From Lepus europaeus (Eukaryota; Chordata; Mammalia; Lagomorpha; Leporidae): a stretch of 64,000 nucleotides of DNA. The notes beneath the pieces were generated by a model that made no database searches, had not been told where the DNA came from, and worked only from the letters and a program-made list of their open reading frames with translations. A program made the position numbers and the translations under genes. Shown here piece by piece: positions 42,401-55,970 of the stretch. The number at the start of each line of letters is the position of its first letter. The first letter of the stretch is position 1. The stretch is taken from assembly GCF_033115175.1 (NCBI RefSeq), contig NC_084847.1, positions 43,695,905-43,759,904 of the forward strand, given 5' to 3'.

Positions 42401-45400
42401 GCTCTCGCAGTGCCTGCAGGAGCTGGGGATCTGGGCGGGGGCATGGTCACATCTGCAATGCTTAGGGCGGGTGGGTACCTAGCTCTACCTGAGGGTCTTC
42501 ACTGTGCTGTAGGGCTGTGGATCCAGGCATGGGGCGGTTCTCATCCGGGGTGCACAGTGCTGGGCCCTCGCCATGCCTGCAGGGGTGGGGATCTGGGTAA
42601 TAGGTGTGGTCTCGTGTGGGGTGTCCTGGGCGGGGCTCTCCCCAAGCATGCTGGGTCTTGAGACCGGAGCAGAGGGTGCAGCATCATCAGCGGTTTCCAG
42701 GGCGGGGCCCTCGTTGTGCCACAGTGGCTGGGGACCAGGGTGGGTGAGATGGAGTCACATCTGGTTTTCCCAGGGTGGGGCCGTCAGCCTGACTGCAGGG
42801 ATGAGGACCCGGGTAGGAGGCAGAGTCCCGTCTGGGATGGCCAAAGCAGCGCTATCACCATCCCTGCAGGGTTTGGGACCTGGGCGGGGGGCGGGGTTGC
42901 GTCTCCAATGCCCAGGGAGGGCTCTTTCAGTGCCTGCAGGGGCTGGGGATCTGGGTGGGGGCGTGTTCACATCTGCAATACTTAGGGCAGGTCCCTCGCT
43001 CTGCCTGAGGGTCTGCCTGTCCTGTAGGGGTGGGGACCCGGGTGTGGGGCAGGTTCTCCTCTGGGGTGCACAGGGCTGGGCCCTTGCCCTGCCTGCAGGG
43101 GTGGGAACCCAGGTAAGAGGCGGGGTCATGTGTGGGGATCCCGTCGTGGACGCATCTGGGGTGCCCAGGGCGGGGCCCTCAGTGTGCCTGCGGGGCCCTC
43201 ACTGTGCCACAGGGGCTGGGGACCCAGGTGAGTGAGGTGGGCTTCTGTCCTGGGTGCCTAGGGCGGGGATCCCTCTGGGCCTGCCCTCGCTGTTCCTGCC
43301 TGCAGTGGCTTGGGACCTGGGCAGGGGGTGGGGTCGTGTCTGGGTTGCCCAGGGCGGGGCTCTCACAGTGCCTGCAGGGGCTGCGAATTCGGGCAGTGGG
43401 CGTGGTCGCAACTGGGGTGCCCAGTGCACCGCTCTCACCATGCCTGCAAGAGCTGGAGATCCGGGTGGGGAACGTGGATGTGTCTGGGGTGCCCAGGGTG
43501 GGGCCCTCAGTGTGCCTGCGGGGCCCTCGATGTGCCACAGGGGCTGGGGATCCGGGCGGGCGAGGCAGGTTCGCAACAGTTATGCCAATGACGGGGACCC
43601 CCTGGGCCTGGCCTGGCTGTGCCAGCGGGGCTCTTGCCCTGCCTGCAGTGTTGGGGACCATGGCAGGGGGCCGGGTCTCCTGTGGGGTGCTCTGGGCAGG
43701 GCTCTCGTCAAGCATGCTGGGGCTTGGGACCTGGGCCGGGGGTGGAGCATCATCAAGGGTTTCCATGGCGGGGACCTTGCTGTGCCACAGTGGCTGGGGA
43801 CCAGGGTGGGTGAGGTGGGGTCGCATCTGGCGTGCCCAGGGCGGGGTTCTCACCATGGCTGCAGGGGCTGGGGATCTGGATGGGGACAGGGTCCCTTTGG
43901 GGTGCCATGACAGGGCCCTTGCCCTGCCTGCAGTCTGGGGATGCGGGCGGGTGTCTGGGTCCCATGTGCAGTGCCCAGACCGGGGCCCTCAGTCGGCCTG
44001 CAGGGGTGGGGACCCGGGTAGGAGGCGGGGTGCCGTCTGGGGTGGCCAGAGCAGCGCTATTGCTATTCCTGCAGGGGATTGGGCTCCGAGTGGGGGGCGG
44101 GGTCGCGTCTGGGATGCCCAGGGCGTAGCCCTCTGCCTGCCTGCCGGGGTGGGGCCTGGGTAGGATGGGGAGTCCGGACTGGGGTGGCCAGAGTAGCGCT
44201 ATGGCCATTCCTGCAGGGTTTTTACACGGGCGGGGTGCGGGGTCGTATCTGGGATGCCAGGGAGGGCTCTCGCAGTGCCTGCAGGGGCTGGGGATCTGGG
44301 TGGGGGACTTGGTCACATCTGCAATGCTTAGAGCGGGTCCCTCGCTGTGCCTGAGGGTCTTTGCTGTGCTTGTTGGGCTGGGGACCCCGGCGTGGGGTGG
44401 GTTCTCCTCTGGGGTGCACAGGGCTGGGCCCTCGCCATGCCTGCAGGGGTGGGGATCTGGGTAAGAGGTGGGGTCTCTTGTGGGATGCCAGGGGCGGGGC
44501 TCTCACCAAGCATGCTGGGGCTTGAGACCCGGGTGGGGAGTGCAGCATCATCATCAGGGGTTTCCAGGGCAGGGCCATCGCTGTGCCACAGTGGTTGGGG
44601 ATGCGGGTGGGCCATTGGGGTCACATCTGGGGTGCCCAGGGCAGGGCCCTCAGCCTGCTTACAGGGGTGGGGACCCGGGTAGGAGGTGGGGTCCCAACTG
44701 GGGTGGCCAGAGCAGCGCTATTGCCATTCCTGCATGGGTTGGGACTTGGGCGCGGGGCGGGGGCGGGTTCGCATCAGAAGTGCCCAGGGAGGGCTCTTGT
44801 AGTGCTTGCAGGGGCTGGGGATCTGGGCGGGGTGCGGGTCGATCTGGGGTGCCCAGGGCAGGGCTCTCGCCATGCCCACAAGTGCTGGGGATCTGGATGG
44901 CAGCGGAGTCACATTTGGAGTGCCAGCACAGGGCCCTCGCCATGCCTGCAGTCTGAGGGCCCAGGCGGGTGGCTTGGTCCCATGTTTGGTGCCAAGGCCA
45001 GGGCCCTCAGTCTGCCTGCAGGGGTGGGGACCGGGTTAGGAGGTGGAGTCCCATCTTGGGTGGCCATGGTGAGACTCTCACCATTCCTGCAAGGGCTTGG
45101 GCCCCGGGCGGGGGCGAGGTCGCATCTGGGGTGCCCAAGGAGGGCTCTCACAGTGTCTGCAGATGCTGGGGATCTGGGCAGGGGCGTGGTCACATCTGCA
45201 ATGCTTAGGGCGGGACCCTCACTCTACCTGAGGGTCTTCGCTGTGCCTGTAGGGCTGGTGACCCTGGCTTTGGCTGGTTCTTCTCTGCGGTGCACAGGGT
45301 TGGGCCCTCGTCATGTCTGCAGTGCCTGCAGGGGCTAGGGATCGGGGCCGGGTGCGGGTCGCATCTGGGGTGCCCAGGGAGGCCTCTCAGCTTGCCTACA

Positions 45401-47024
45401 GGGGTGGGGCCGGAGTAGGATGCAGAGTCCCATCTGGGGTGGCCAGAGTAGTGCTATCGCCATTCCTGCAGGGTGTGGGACATGGGCAGGGTGCGGGGTC
45501 ATAACTTGGGTGCCCAGGGAGGGCTCTCGCAGTGTCTGCAGTGGGTTGGGACCTGAGCAGGTGTGGGGTCGCGTCTGGGGTGCCCAGGGAGGGCTCTCGC
45601 AGTGCCTGCAGGTTTGGGGGATCTGCGTAGGGGCGTGTCGCGTCTGGGATGTCCATAGAGGGCTCTTGCAGTGCCTACTGCGGCTCAGGGATCTGGGAGG
45701 GGGCGGGTCGCATCTCAGTTGCCCAGGGAGAGTTCTCGCAAAGCCTACAGGTGCATGGGACCTGGGCAGAGGGCAGGGAAGCGTCTCGGGTGCATAGGGA
45801 GGGATTTGCAGTGCCTGCATGGGCTTGGGACATGGGCAGGGGGCGGGGAAGCTTCTGCGGTGCCCAGGTAGGGCTCTCGCAGTGCCTGCAAAGGCTGGGA
45901 CCGGGATGGGGACGGGTCGCGTCTGGGGTGCCCAGTGAGGTCTCTCGTTATGCATGCAGGGGCTTGAGACCTGGGCAGGGGGCGTGGTCTCGTCTTGCAT
46001 ACCCAGGGAGGGCTCTCACAGTGCCTGCAAGGATTGGGACCAGTGCAGGGCGCGGGGTCGCGTCTGGGGTGCCCAATGAGGGCTCTCACAGTGCTTGCAG
46101 GGGCTGGGGATATGGGCGGGGGTGGGGTCGCGTCTAGGTGCCAAATGAGGGCTATCCCAGTGCCAACAGGGGCTAGGGATCTAAGCCGGGGCTGGTCGCA
46201 TCTCGGGTGCCCAGGGAAGGCTCTCGCAGTGCCTGCTGGTTCTTGGGACCTGGGCAGGGGGCGGGGTCATATCTGGGGTGCCAGGAAGTGCTCTCGCAGA
46301 GCCTGCTGTGCTGAGGATCAGGGTGCAGGCAGGTCGCGTTTCCGGGCCCAGAAGGGCTCTCGCCGTGCCTACAGGGGCTGGGGACCTGCCCAGGGTGCGA
46401 CGAAGCGGCTCTGGTGCCCAATGAGGGCTCTTGCAGTGCCTGCAGGTGCTAGGACCCGGAGAGGGGCGGGTCGCGTCTCTGGTGCCCATGGAGTCTTCTC
46501 ACAGTGCTTGCAGGAGCTGGGGCCCTGGGCAGGGGGCGGGGTCGCATCTGGGGTGCCCAGGGAGGGCTCTCACAGTGCTGCAGGGGTGGGGTCCCGGTGG
46601 GGGCGTGGTCACAAATGCAATGCCTAGGGCAGTCACTCGCTGTGCCTGAGGGTCTTCTCTGTGCCTGTAGGGCTGGGGACCCCATCTTGCGGCGGGGTCT
46701 CATCTGGGCTGCACAGGGCTGGGCCCTCGCCTGCATGCACGGGTGGGGGCCCGGGTAAGAGGCGGGGGTCACGTGTGGGGATCCGGGTTATCGCCGTGGA
46801 CGCGTCTGGGGTGCCCAAGGCGGGGCCCTTAGTGTGCCTGCAGGGCCCTCGCTGTGCCACAGGGGCTGGGGACCCAGGCGAGTGAGAGGGGCTTCTGTCC
46901 TGGGTGCGTAGGGCGGGGATCCCTCTGGGCCTGCCCTTGCTGTTCCTGCGGGGCCCTTCCTCTGCCTGCAGTGGTGGGGACCCGGACAGGGGTTGGGGTC
47001 TCGCGTGGGGTGCTCAGGGAGGTC

Positions 47025-47120
47025 TCTTGCCAAGCATGCTGGGGCTTGGGACACGGACGGGGTGTGGAACATCATCAGGGGTTTCCAGGGCGGGACCTCG
47101 CTGTGCCACAGTGGCTGGGG
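47025..47120 (+). repeat. Higher-order cassette C1, copy 6 of 6
   Basis: The last copy of the AAGCATGCTGGGGCTTG/ATCATCAGGGGTTTCC cassette; none is seen to the right of 47.1 kb, so it marks the end of the first zone of array B. Confidence 0.85.
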
Positions 47121-47714
47121 ATGCGGGTGGGCGAAGTGGGGTCACGTCTGGGATGCCCAGGACGGGGCCCTCAGCCTGCCTGCAGGGTTGGGGAGCCGGG
47201 TAGGAGGCGGGGTCCCGTCTGCGAAGGCCAGAGCAGGGCTATCGCCATTTCTACAAGGGTTGGGACCCAGGGGGGCCGGGGGGTGGGGTCGCATCTGGGG
47301 TGCACAGGGAGGGCTCTCGCAGTGCGTGCAGGGACTGTGATCTGGACGGGTGTGTGTCGCATCTGGGGTGCCCAGAAGGGCTCTGGCAGTGCCTGCAGCG
47401 GCTGGGGATCTGGGCAGGGGCGGGGTCGCATCTGGGGTGCCCAGGGAGGGCTCTCGCACTGCCTGCAGAGGCTGGGGATCTGGGCAGGGGCAGGTCGCTT
47501 CTCAGGTGCCCATGGAGGACTCGAACAGAGCCTATAGGGGCTGGGGATCTGGGGGGGGGGGGTCGTGTCTGGAGAGCCCAAGGAGGGCTGTCGCAGTTCC
47601 TGCAGGGGCTGAGGATCTGGCCGTGGACGGGTCGCGTCTCGGGTGCCCAGGGAGGGCTCTCACAGTGTCTGCAGGGGCTTGGGACCTGGGCATGGGGCAA
47701 GGTCGCGTCTGGGG

Positions 47715-47965
47715 TATCCAGAGTAGCACTAGAGCCATTTCTGCACGGTTTGGGACAGGAGCGGGGTGCGGGGTCGTATCTGGGGTGCCAGGGAGGGATT
47801 CCGCATTGCCTGCAGGATGCGGGGATCTGGGCGGGGGCGGGTCGCGTGTCGGTTGCCCAGAAGGGCTCTCACAGTGCCTGCAGTGGCTTGGGACCTGGGC
47901 AGGGGGCGGGGAAGCATCTCTGGTGCCCAATGAGGGCTCTCGCAGTGCCTGCAGGTGCTGGGACC
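47715..47965 (+). repeat. Higher-order cassette C4, copy 1
   Basis: About 250 bases marked by ATTTCTGCACGGTTTGGGAC and GCATTGCCTGCAGGATGCGG. A close copy lies at about 50,995-51,250 (3.28 kb away) and a partial one near 48,480-48,600. Confidence 0.85.
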
Positions 47966-48999
47966 CGGACGGGGGGTGTCGCGTCTCGGGTGCCCAGGGA
48001 GTGCTCTCGCAATGCCTGCAGTGCATTGGGACCTGGGCAGGGGGCGGGGTGATATCTGGGGTGCCAGGGAGGGCTCTCGCAGTGCCTGCTGGGCTAGGGA
48101 TCTGGCGGGGGTGGGTCGTGTGTCGGGTGCCCAGAATGGCTCTCGCTGTACCTAAAGTACTTTAGGACCTGGGCAGGGGGCGGGGTCAAGTCTGGGTGCC
48201 CAATGAGGACCTTTGCAGTGACGACAGGGGCTGGGGATCTAGGCCATGGCAGGTCGCAAGTCGGGTGTCCAGGGAGGTCTCTCGCAATGCTTGCTGTTTT
48301 TGGGACCTGGGCAGGTGGCGAGGTTATATCTGGGGTGCCAGGGAGGGCTCTTGCAGTGCCTGCAGTGGCTTGGGACCTCCCCAGGGGTCAGGGTAACATC
48401 TGGAAGCCCAGGCAGGGCTCTCGCAGTGCCTGCAGGGGCTTGAGACCTGGGCATGGGGCAAGGTCATGTCTGGGGTGGCCGGAGTACCGCTAAAGCCATT
48501 TCTGCACGGTTTGGGACAAGGTCAGGGCGCGGGGTCATATCTGGGGTGCCAGGGATGGCTCTCACATTGCCTGCAGCATGTGGGGATCTGAGTGGGGAGT
48601 GGGGTCTAATTTGGGGTGCCCAATGAGGGCTCTCGCAGTGCCTGCAGGGGCTGGGGACCTGGGCGTGGGCGGGCCACGTCTTGGATGCCCAATGAGGGCT
48701 CTCGCAGTTCCCATAGGGCCTGGGGATCTGGGCAGGGGTGGGTGGCTTCTCTGGTGCCCAGGGAGGGCTCTCACAGTGCGTGCAGGGGCTTCGGACCTGG
48801 GAAGGGGGCGGGGTCGTGTCTTGGGTGCCCAGGAAGGCCTCTCACAGTGCCTACAGTGGCTTGGGACCTGGGCAGGAGGGGGTCACGTCTGGGGTGCCCA
48901 AGGAGGGCTCTCGCACTGCCTGCAGAGGCTGGGCATCTGGGAGGGGGGTGGGCTAGCGTCTCGGGTACACAATGAGGGCGCTCGCTGTGCCTGCAGGTG

Positions 49000-49205
49000 C
49001 TGGGGACCTGTGCAGAGGGCGGGGTCACGTCTGGGATGCCCATTGATGGCTCTCATAGTGCCTTCAGGGGCTGGGGATATGGGCCGGGGTGGGGTCGCGT
49101 ATGGGGTGCCCAATGAGGGCTCTCGCAGATCCTGCAGGGGCTGGGGATCTGGGGGGTGGGCGGCATCACGTCTGGAGAGCCCAAGAAGGGCTGTCATAGT
49201 GCCTG
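49000..49205 (+). repeat. Higher-order block C5, copy 1
   Basis: The series 'gctggggacctgtgcag', 'ggctctcatagtgccttcag', 'ggggatatgggccggggtgg', 'ctcgcagatcctgcagg' is repeated with few changes at about 53,075-53,280, 4.07 kb away. Confidence 0.85.
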
Positions 49206-51927
49206 CAGGTGCTGGGGATCTACGCGGGGGTGGGTCGCATCTCGGGTGCCCAGGGAGGGCTCTCGAGTGCCTACATGGTCTGGGGATTTGGGCGGGAGTT
49301 CGGGGTCGCATCTGGGGTGCCCAATGATGGCTCTCACAGTGCCTGCAGGGACTGGGGATCTGGGCGGGGGTGGGGTCGTGTCGGGTGCCCAGTGAAGGCT
49401 CTTGCAGTGCCTATAGGGGCTGAACATCTGGGCAGGGACGGGGTATCCTTTGGGATGCCTAAGGAGGGCTCTTGCAGTGCCTGCAGGGACGGGGGATCTG
49501 GGCAGTGGTGGGGTCGCATCTGGGTGCCCAATGAAGTCTCTCACAGTGCCTATAGTGGCTGGGGATCTGGGCAGGGGCGGAGTCGCATCTGGGACGCCCA
49601 AGGAGGGCTCTCACAGTGCCTGCAGGGACTGGGGATCTGGGCGAGGTTGGGGTCGCATCTGGGTGCCCAATGAAGGCTCTCACAGTGCCTATAGTGGGTG
49701 GGGATCTGGGCAGGGGCGGGGTCTCCTCTGGGATGCCCAAGGAGGGCTCTCGAAGTGCCTGCAGAGGCTGGGGATCTGGGCAGGGGAGGGGTCTCCTCTG
49801 GGACGCCTAAGGAGGGCTCTCACAGTGCCTGCAGGGACTGGGGATCTGGGCGAGGTTGGGGTCGCATCTGGGTGCCCAATGAAGGCTCTCACAGTGCCTA
49901 TAGTGGGTGGGGATCTGGGCAGGGGCTGGGTCGCGTCTGGGACGCCCAAGGAGGGCTCTCTAAGTGCCTGCAGAGGCTGGGGATCTGGGCAGGGGCGGGT
50001 CGCTTTTCGGGTGCCCAGGGAGGGCTCTCGCAGTGCTTGCAGGGGCTGGGGATCTGGGCGGGGGCGGGTCGCGTCTCTATTGCCAAGGAGGGCTCTCGCA
50101 GTGCCTGCATGGGCTGGAGATCTGGGCGGGGGTGGGTCGCGTCTCGGGTGCCCAGGGATTGCTCTAGCTGTGCCTGCAGTGGCTTCGGACCTTGGCAGGT
50201 GGCGGGGTCGGGTCTGGGTTGCCCAGAAGGGCTCTGGCAGTGCCTGCAGCGGCTAGGGATCTGGGCAGGGGCGGGGTCGCATCTGGGGTGCCCAGGGAGG
50301 GCTCTCGCACTGCCTGCAGAGGCTGTGGATCTGGGCAGGGGCAGGTCGCTTCTCAGGTGCCCAAGGAGGGTTCTCGCAGTACCTGCTGGTTCTGGGGACC
50401 TATGCAGGGGGCGGGGTTGCGTCTGGGGTGCCCAATGAGGGCTCTCACAATGCCTGCTGGGGCTGGGGATCCTGGCGCGGGTGGGGTCCTGTATGGGGTG
50501 TTCAGTGTGAGCTCTCGCAGAGCCTACAGGGGCTGTGGATCTGCGGGGAGGTGGGGGGCAGTGTCGCGTCTGGAGAGCCAAAGGAGGGCTGTTGCAGTGC
50601 CTGCAGGGGCTGGGGACCTGTGCAGGGGGCAGTGTCGCATCTGGGGTGCCCCATGAGGGCTCTCACAATGCCTGCTGGGGCTGGTGATCCTGGCGGGGGT
50701 GGGGTCCTGTATGGGGTGTTCAGTGTGGGCTCTCGCAGAGGCTACAGGGGCTAGGGATCTGGGGGGTGGGCGGGGTCACGTCTGGAGATCCCAAGGAGGG
50801 CTGTCGCAGTGCCTGCAGGGGCTGGGGATCTGGAAAGGAGGCAGAGAAGCGTCTTGAGTGCCCAGGGAGGGCTCTTGTAGTTCCTGCTGGGACTTAGGAT
50901 CTGGCTGTGGATGGGTAGCGTCTTGGGTGCCCAGGGAGGGCTCTCACAGTGTCTGCAGGGGCTTCGGATCTGGGCATTGGGCAGGTCGCATCTGGGTTAT
51001 CCAGAGTATCGGTAGAGCCATTGCTGCACGGTTTGGGACAGGAGCGGGGTGTTGGGTCGTACCTGGGGTGCCAGGGAGGGCTTTCGCATTGCCTGCAGGA
51101 TGCGGGGATCTGGGCGGGGGCGGGTCGCGTGTCTGTTGCCCAGAAGGGCTCTCACTGTGCCTGCAGTGGCTGGGACCTGGGCAGGCGGCGGGGAAGCGTC
51201 TCTGGTGCCCAATGAGGGCTCTTGCATGCCTGCAGGTGCTGGGACCCGGAGAGGGGCGGGTCACGTCTCTGGTGCCCATGGAGGCTTCTCACAGTGCTTG
51301 CAGGAGCTGCGGCTCTGGGCAGGGGGCGGGGACGCATCTGGTGTGCCCAGAGAGGGCGCTCGAAGTGCCTGCAGGGGCTGGGGACCTGGGCAGGGTGCTG
51401 GGTCACGTCTGGCGTTCCCAGGCAGGGCTCTCGCAGTGCCTGCTGGAGCTGGGGATCTGGGCGGGGCAGGTCTCATCTCGGGTGCCAGGGATGGCTCTCG
51501 AGTGTCTGCTGGGTCTGGGGCACTGGGCAGCGGGCAGGGCAGCTTCTGTGGTGCCCAGGGAGGGCGCTCGCAGTGCCTGCTAGGGCTGGGGATCTAGGTA
51601 GGGGCAGGGTCGCGTCTGGAATGCCCAAGGAGGGCTCTTGCAGTGCCTGCAGAGGCTGTGGATCTGACTTGGGCGGGTCGCTTCTCGAGTGCCCTTGGAG
51701 GGCTCTCGCAGTGCTTGCAGGGGCTGGGGATCTGGGCGGGGGCGGGTCGCGTCTCTGGTAACCAGCGAGGGCTCTCGCAGTGTCTGCAGTGGGTTGGGAA
51801 CTGAGCAGGGGGCGTGTTGCGTGTGGGGTGCCCAGGGAGGGCTCTCGCCATGCCTGCAGGGGCTGGGGATCTAGGCTGTGGCGGGTCGCAAATCCGCTGC
51901 CCAGGGAGGTCTCTCGCAATGCTTGCT

Positions 51928-52370
51928 GGGATATCCAGGTAGAGCCCTCAGCCAGCATGCAGGAGTGGGGCCCATGTAGAATTCAGAGTTCCGTCTGGGG
52001 TGGCCAGAGTAGCGCTATCGCCATTTCTGCAGGGTTTGGGACACGGGCGGGGTGCGGGGTCGTATCTAGTGTGAATGGTAGGGCTCTCCCATGCCTGCAG
52101 GGGCTGGGGATCTGGGCGGGGGCGGGTCACGTCTTGGGTGCCCAAGCAGGTCTCTTGCCGTGCCTACAGGGGCTGGGACCTGGGCGGGGGCGGGTCACGT
52201 CTTGGGTGCCCAGGGAGGTCTCTTGCAGTGCCAGCAGGGACTGGGACCTGGACGGGGGCGTGTCGCCTCTCGGGTGCCCAGGAAGGGCTCTCACAGTGCC
52301 TGCAGTGGCTTGGGACCTGGGCAGCAGAGGGTCGAGTCTGGGGTGCCCAATGAGGGCTCTCGCACTGCCT
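51928..52370 (+). repeat. Higher-order cassette C2, copy 1 of 3
   Basis: Marked by GGGATATCCAGGTAGAGCCC, CATGTAGAATTCAGAGTTCC and CTAGTGTGAATGGTAGGGC. It stays nearly identical to copy 3 downstream to about 52,370. Confidence 0.9.
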
Positions 52371-53944
52371 GCAGAGGCTGGGCATCTGGGAGGGGGGTGG
52401 GCTAGCGTCTCGGGTACACAATGAGGGCGCTCGCTGTGCCTGCAGGTGCTGGGGACCTGTGCAGGGGGCGGGGTCGTGTCTGGGGTGCCCAATGAGGGCT
52501 CTCTCAGTGCCTGCAGGGGCTGGGCATCTGGGAGAGGGCGGGGTCGCGTCTGGGTTCCCAGTGAGGACCTTCGCAGTGTCTGCAGGGGCTCTGGACCTGG
52601 GCGTGGGTGGGCCACGTCTTGGATGCCCAATGAGGGCTCTTGCAGTTCCCATAGGGGCTGGGGATCTGGGCTGGGGCGGGGTAGCGTCTGGGACTCCCGG
52701 GAAGGCTATCCAAGTGCCTGCAGGGGCTGGGGATCTGGGCAGGGGCGGGTCGCTTCTCGGGTGCCCAGGGAGGGCTCTCTCAGTGCGTGCAGGGGCTTCA
52801 GACCTGGGCAGGGGGCAGGGTCGCCTCTTGGGTGCCCAGGAAGGCCTTGCAGTGCCAGCTGGGACTGGGACCCGGACGGGGGCGTGTCGCCTCTCGGGTG
52901 CCCAGGAAGGCCTCTCACAGTGCCTGCAGTGGTTTGGGACCTGGGCAGGAGGGGGTCGCGTCTGGGGTGCCCAAGGAGGGCTCTCGCACTGCCTGCAGGG
53001 GCTGTGCATCTGGGAGGGGGGCGGGGTAGCGTCTCGGGTACACAATGAGGGCGCTCGCTGTGCCTGCAGGTGCTGGGGACCTGTGCAGGGGGCGGGGTCA
53101 CGTGTAGGGTGCCCAATGACGGCTCTCATAGTGCCTTCAGAGGCTGGGGATATGGGCCGGGGTGGGGTCGCGTATGGGGTGCCCAATGAGGGCTCTCGCA
53201 GATCCTGCAGGGGCTGGGGATCTGGGGGGTGGGTGGCATCACGTCTGGAGAGCCCAAGAAGGGCTGTCACATTACCTGAAGGGGCTGGGGTTCTAGGCTG
53301 GGGCGGGTCGCGTCTCAGGTGCCCAGCGAGGGCTCTCGTAGTGCCTGCAGGTGCTGGGGATCTAGGCAGGGGCGGGTCGCGTCTCGGGTGCCCAGGGAGG
53401 GCTCTAGAGTGCCTACATGGTCTGGGGATTTGGGCAGGGGTGCGGGGTCGCGTCTAGGGTGCCCAATGACGGCTTTCACAGTGCCTGGAGGGACTGGGGA
53501 TCTGGGCGGGGGTGGGGTCGCGTCGGGTGCCCAATGAAGGCTCTTGCAGTGCCTATAGTGGGTGGGGTTCTGGGCAGGGGCGGGGTCGCGTCTGGGACGC
53601 CCAAGGAGGGCTCTCGCAGCACCTGCAGGGGCTGGAGATCTGGGCAGGGGCGGGTCGCTTTTCGGGTGCCCAGGGAGTGCTCTCGCAGTGCCTGCAGTGC
53701 ACTGGGACCTGGGCAGGGGCGGGGTGATATCTGGGGTGCCAGGGAGGGCTCTCGCAGTGCCTGCTGGGCTGGGGATCTGGGCGCAGGCGGGTCGTTTGTC
53801 AGGAGCCCAGAAGGGCTCTCGCCGTGCCTGCAGTGGCTGGGACCTGGGCAGGCGGCGGGGAAGCGTCTCTGGTGCCCAATGAGGGCGCTCGCATTGCCTG
53901 CAGGTGCTGGGGACCTGTGCAGGGGGCGGGGTCACGTCGGGTGC

Positions 53945-54300
53945 CCAATGAGGACCTTCCCAGTGCCTGCAGGGGCTGGGGATCTGGGTGTGGGCGGGCC
54001 GCATCCTGGATGCCCAATGAGGGCTCTCGCAGTTCCCACAGGGCTGGGGATCTGGGCGGTTAGCGGCGTGGTGCCTGGGATATCCAGGTAGAGCCCTCAG
54101 CCAGCATGCAGGAGTGGGGCCCATGTAGAATTCAGAGTTCCGTCTGGGATGGCCAGAGTAGCGCTATCGCCATTTCTGCAGGGTTGGGACACGGGCGGGG
54201 TGCGGGGTCGTATCTAGTGTGAATGGTAGGGCTCTCCCATGCCTGCAGGGGCTGAGGATCTATGCGGGGGCCGGGGTCACGTCTGGGGTGCCCAAGCAGG
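53945..54300 (+). repeat. Higher-order cassette C2, copy 2 of 3
   Basis: Same marker sequences from 54,077. Its upstream side (53,945-54,076) is nearly identical to that of copy 3 (55,399-55,531) but not to copy 1. Confidence 0.9.
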
Positions 54301-55398
54301 TCTCTTGCCGTGCCTACAGGGGCTGGGGACCTGGGCGGGGGCGGGTCACGTCTTGGGTGCCCAGGGAGGGCTCTCGAGTGCCTACATGGTCTGGGGATCT
54401 AGGTAGGGGCGGGTTGCGTCTGGGATGCCCAGGGAAAGCTCTCGCAGTGCTTGCAGGGGCTGGGGATCTAGGTAGGGGCGGGTCGCGTCTGGGATGCCCA
54501 GGGAGGGCTCTCACAGTGCTTGCAGGGGCTGGGGATCTGGGCAGGGGCGGGTCTCGTCTCGGGTACCCAGCGAGGGCTCTCGCAGTGTCTGCAGTGGATT
54601 GGGAACTGAGCAGGGGGCGGATTGCATATGGGGTGCCCAGGGAGGGCTCTCGCAGTGCCTGCAGGGGCTGGGACCCGGACGGGGGGTGTCGCGTCTCGGG
54701 TGCCCAGGGAGTGCTCTCGCAGTGCCTACAGTGCATTGGGACCTGGGCAGGGGGTGGGGTGATATCTGGGGTGCCAAGGAGGGCTCTCGCAGTGCCTGCT
54801 GGGCTGGGGATCTGGGCGGGGGCGGGTCGCGTGTCGGGTACCTAGAATGGCTCTCGCTGTGCCTTCAGTGCCTTAGTTCCTGGGCAGGTGGCGGGGAAGC
54901 ATCTCTGGTGCCCAGGGAGGGCTCTCGCAGTGCGTGCAGGGCATGGGTCCAGGGCAGGGGACGGGGTCGCGTCTGGGGTGCCCAATGAAGTCTCTCACAG
55001 TGCCTGCAGGGGCTGGGGATCTGGGCGAGGGTGGGGTCGTGTCTGGGTGACCAATGAGGGCTCTCGCAGTGCCGACAGGGGCTGGGGATCTAGGACGCGG
55101 CGGGTCGCAAGTCGGTTGCCCAGGAAGGTCTCTCGCAATGCCTGCTGGTTCTTGGGACCTGGGCAGGTGGCGGGGTTATATCTGGGGTGCCAGGGAGGGC
55201 TCTCGCTGTGCCTGCTGAGCTGGGGATCTGGGCGCAGGCGGGTCGTTTGTAGGGAGCCCAGAAGGGCACTCGCCGTGCCTGCAGTGGCTTGGGACCTGGG
55301 CAGGGGGCGGGGAAGCGTCTCTGGTGCCCAATGAGGGCGCTCGCATTGCCTGCAGTGGCTTGGGACCTGTGCAGGGGGCGGGGTCTCGCCTGGGGTGC

Positions 55399-55970
55399 CC
55401 AATGAGGACCTTCCCAGTGCCTGCAGGGGCTGGGGATCTGGGTGTGGGCGGGCCGCATCCTGGATGCCCAATGAGGGCTCTCGCAGTTCCCACAGGGCTG
55501 GGGATCTGGGCGGTTGGCGGCGTGGTGCCTGGGATATCCAGGTAGAGCCCTCAGCCAGCATGCAGGAGTGGGGCCCATGTAGAATTCAGAGTTCCGTCTG
55601 GGGTGGCCAGAGTAGCGCTATCGCCATTTCTGCAGGGTTTGGGACACGGGCGGGGTGCGGGGTCGTATCTAGTGTGAATGGTAGGGCTCTCCCATGCCTG
55701 CAGGGGCTGGGGATCTGGGCGGGGGCCGGGGTCACGTCTGAGGTGCCCAAGCAGGTCTCTCGCCATGCCTACAGGGGCTGGGACCTGGGCGGGGGCGGGT
55801 CACGTCTTGGGTGCCCAGGGAGGTCTCTTGCAGTGCCAGCAGGGACTGGGACCTGGACGGGGGCGTGTCGCCTCTCGGGTGCCCAGGAAGGGCTCTCACA
55901 GTGCCTGCAGTGGCTTGGGACCTGGGCAGCAGAGGGTCGAGTCTGGGGTGCCCAATGAGGGCTCTCGCAG
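55399..55970 (+). repeat. Higher-order cassette C2, copy 3 of 3
   Basis: Shares its left side with copy 2 (offset about 1.45 kb) and its right side with copy 1 (offset about 3.60 kb), so it looks like a recombinant between the two. Confidence 0.9.
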
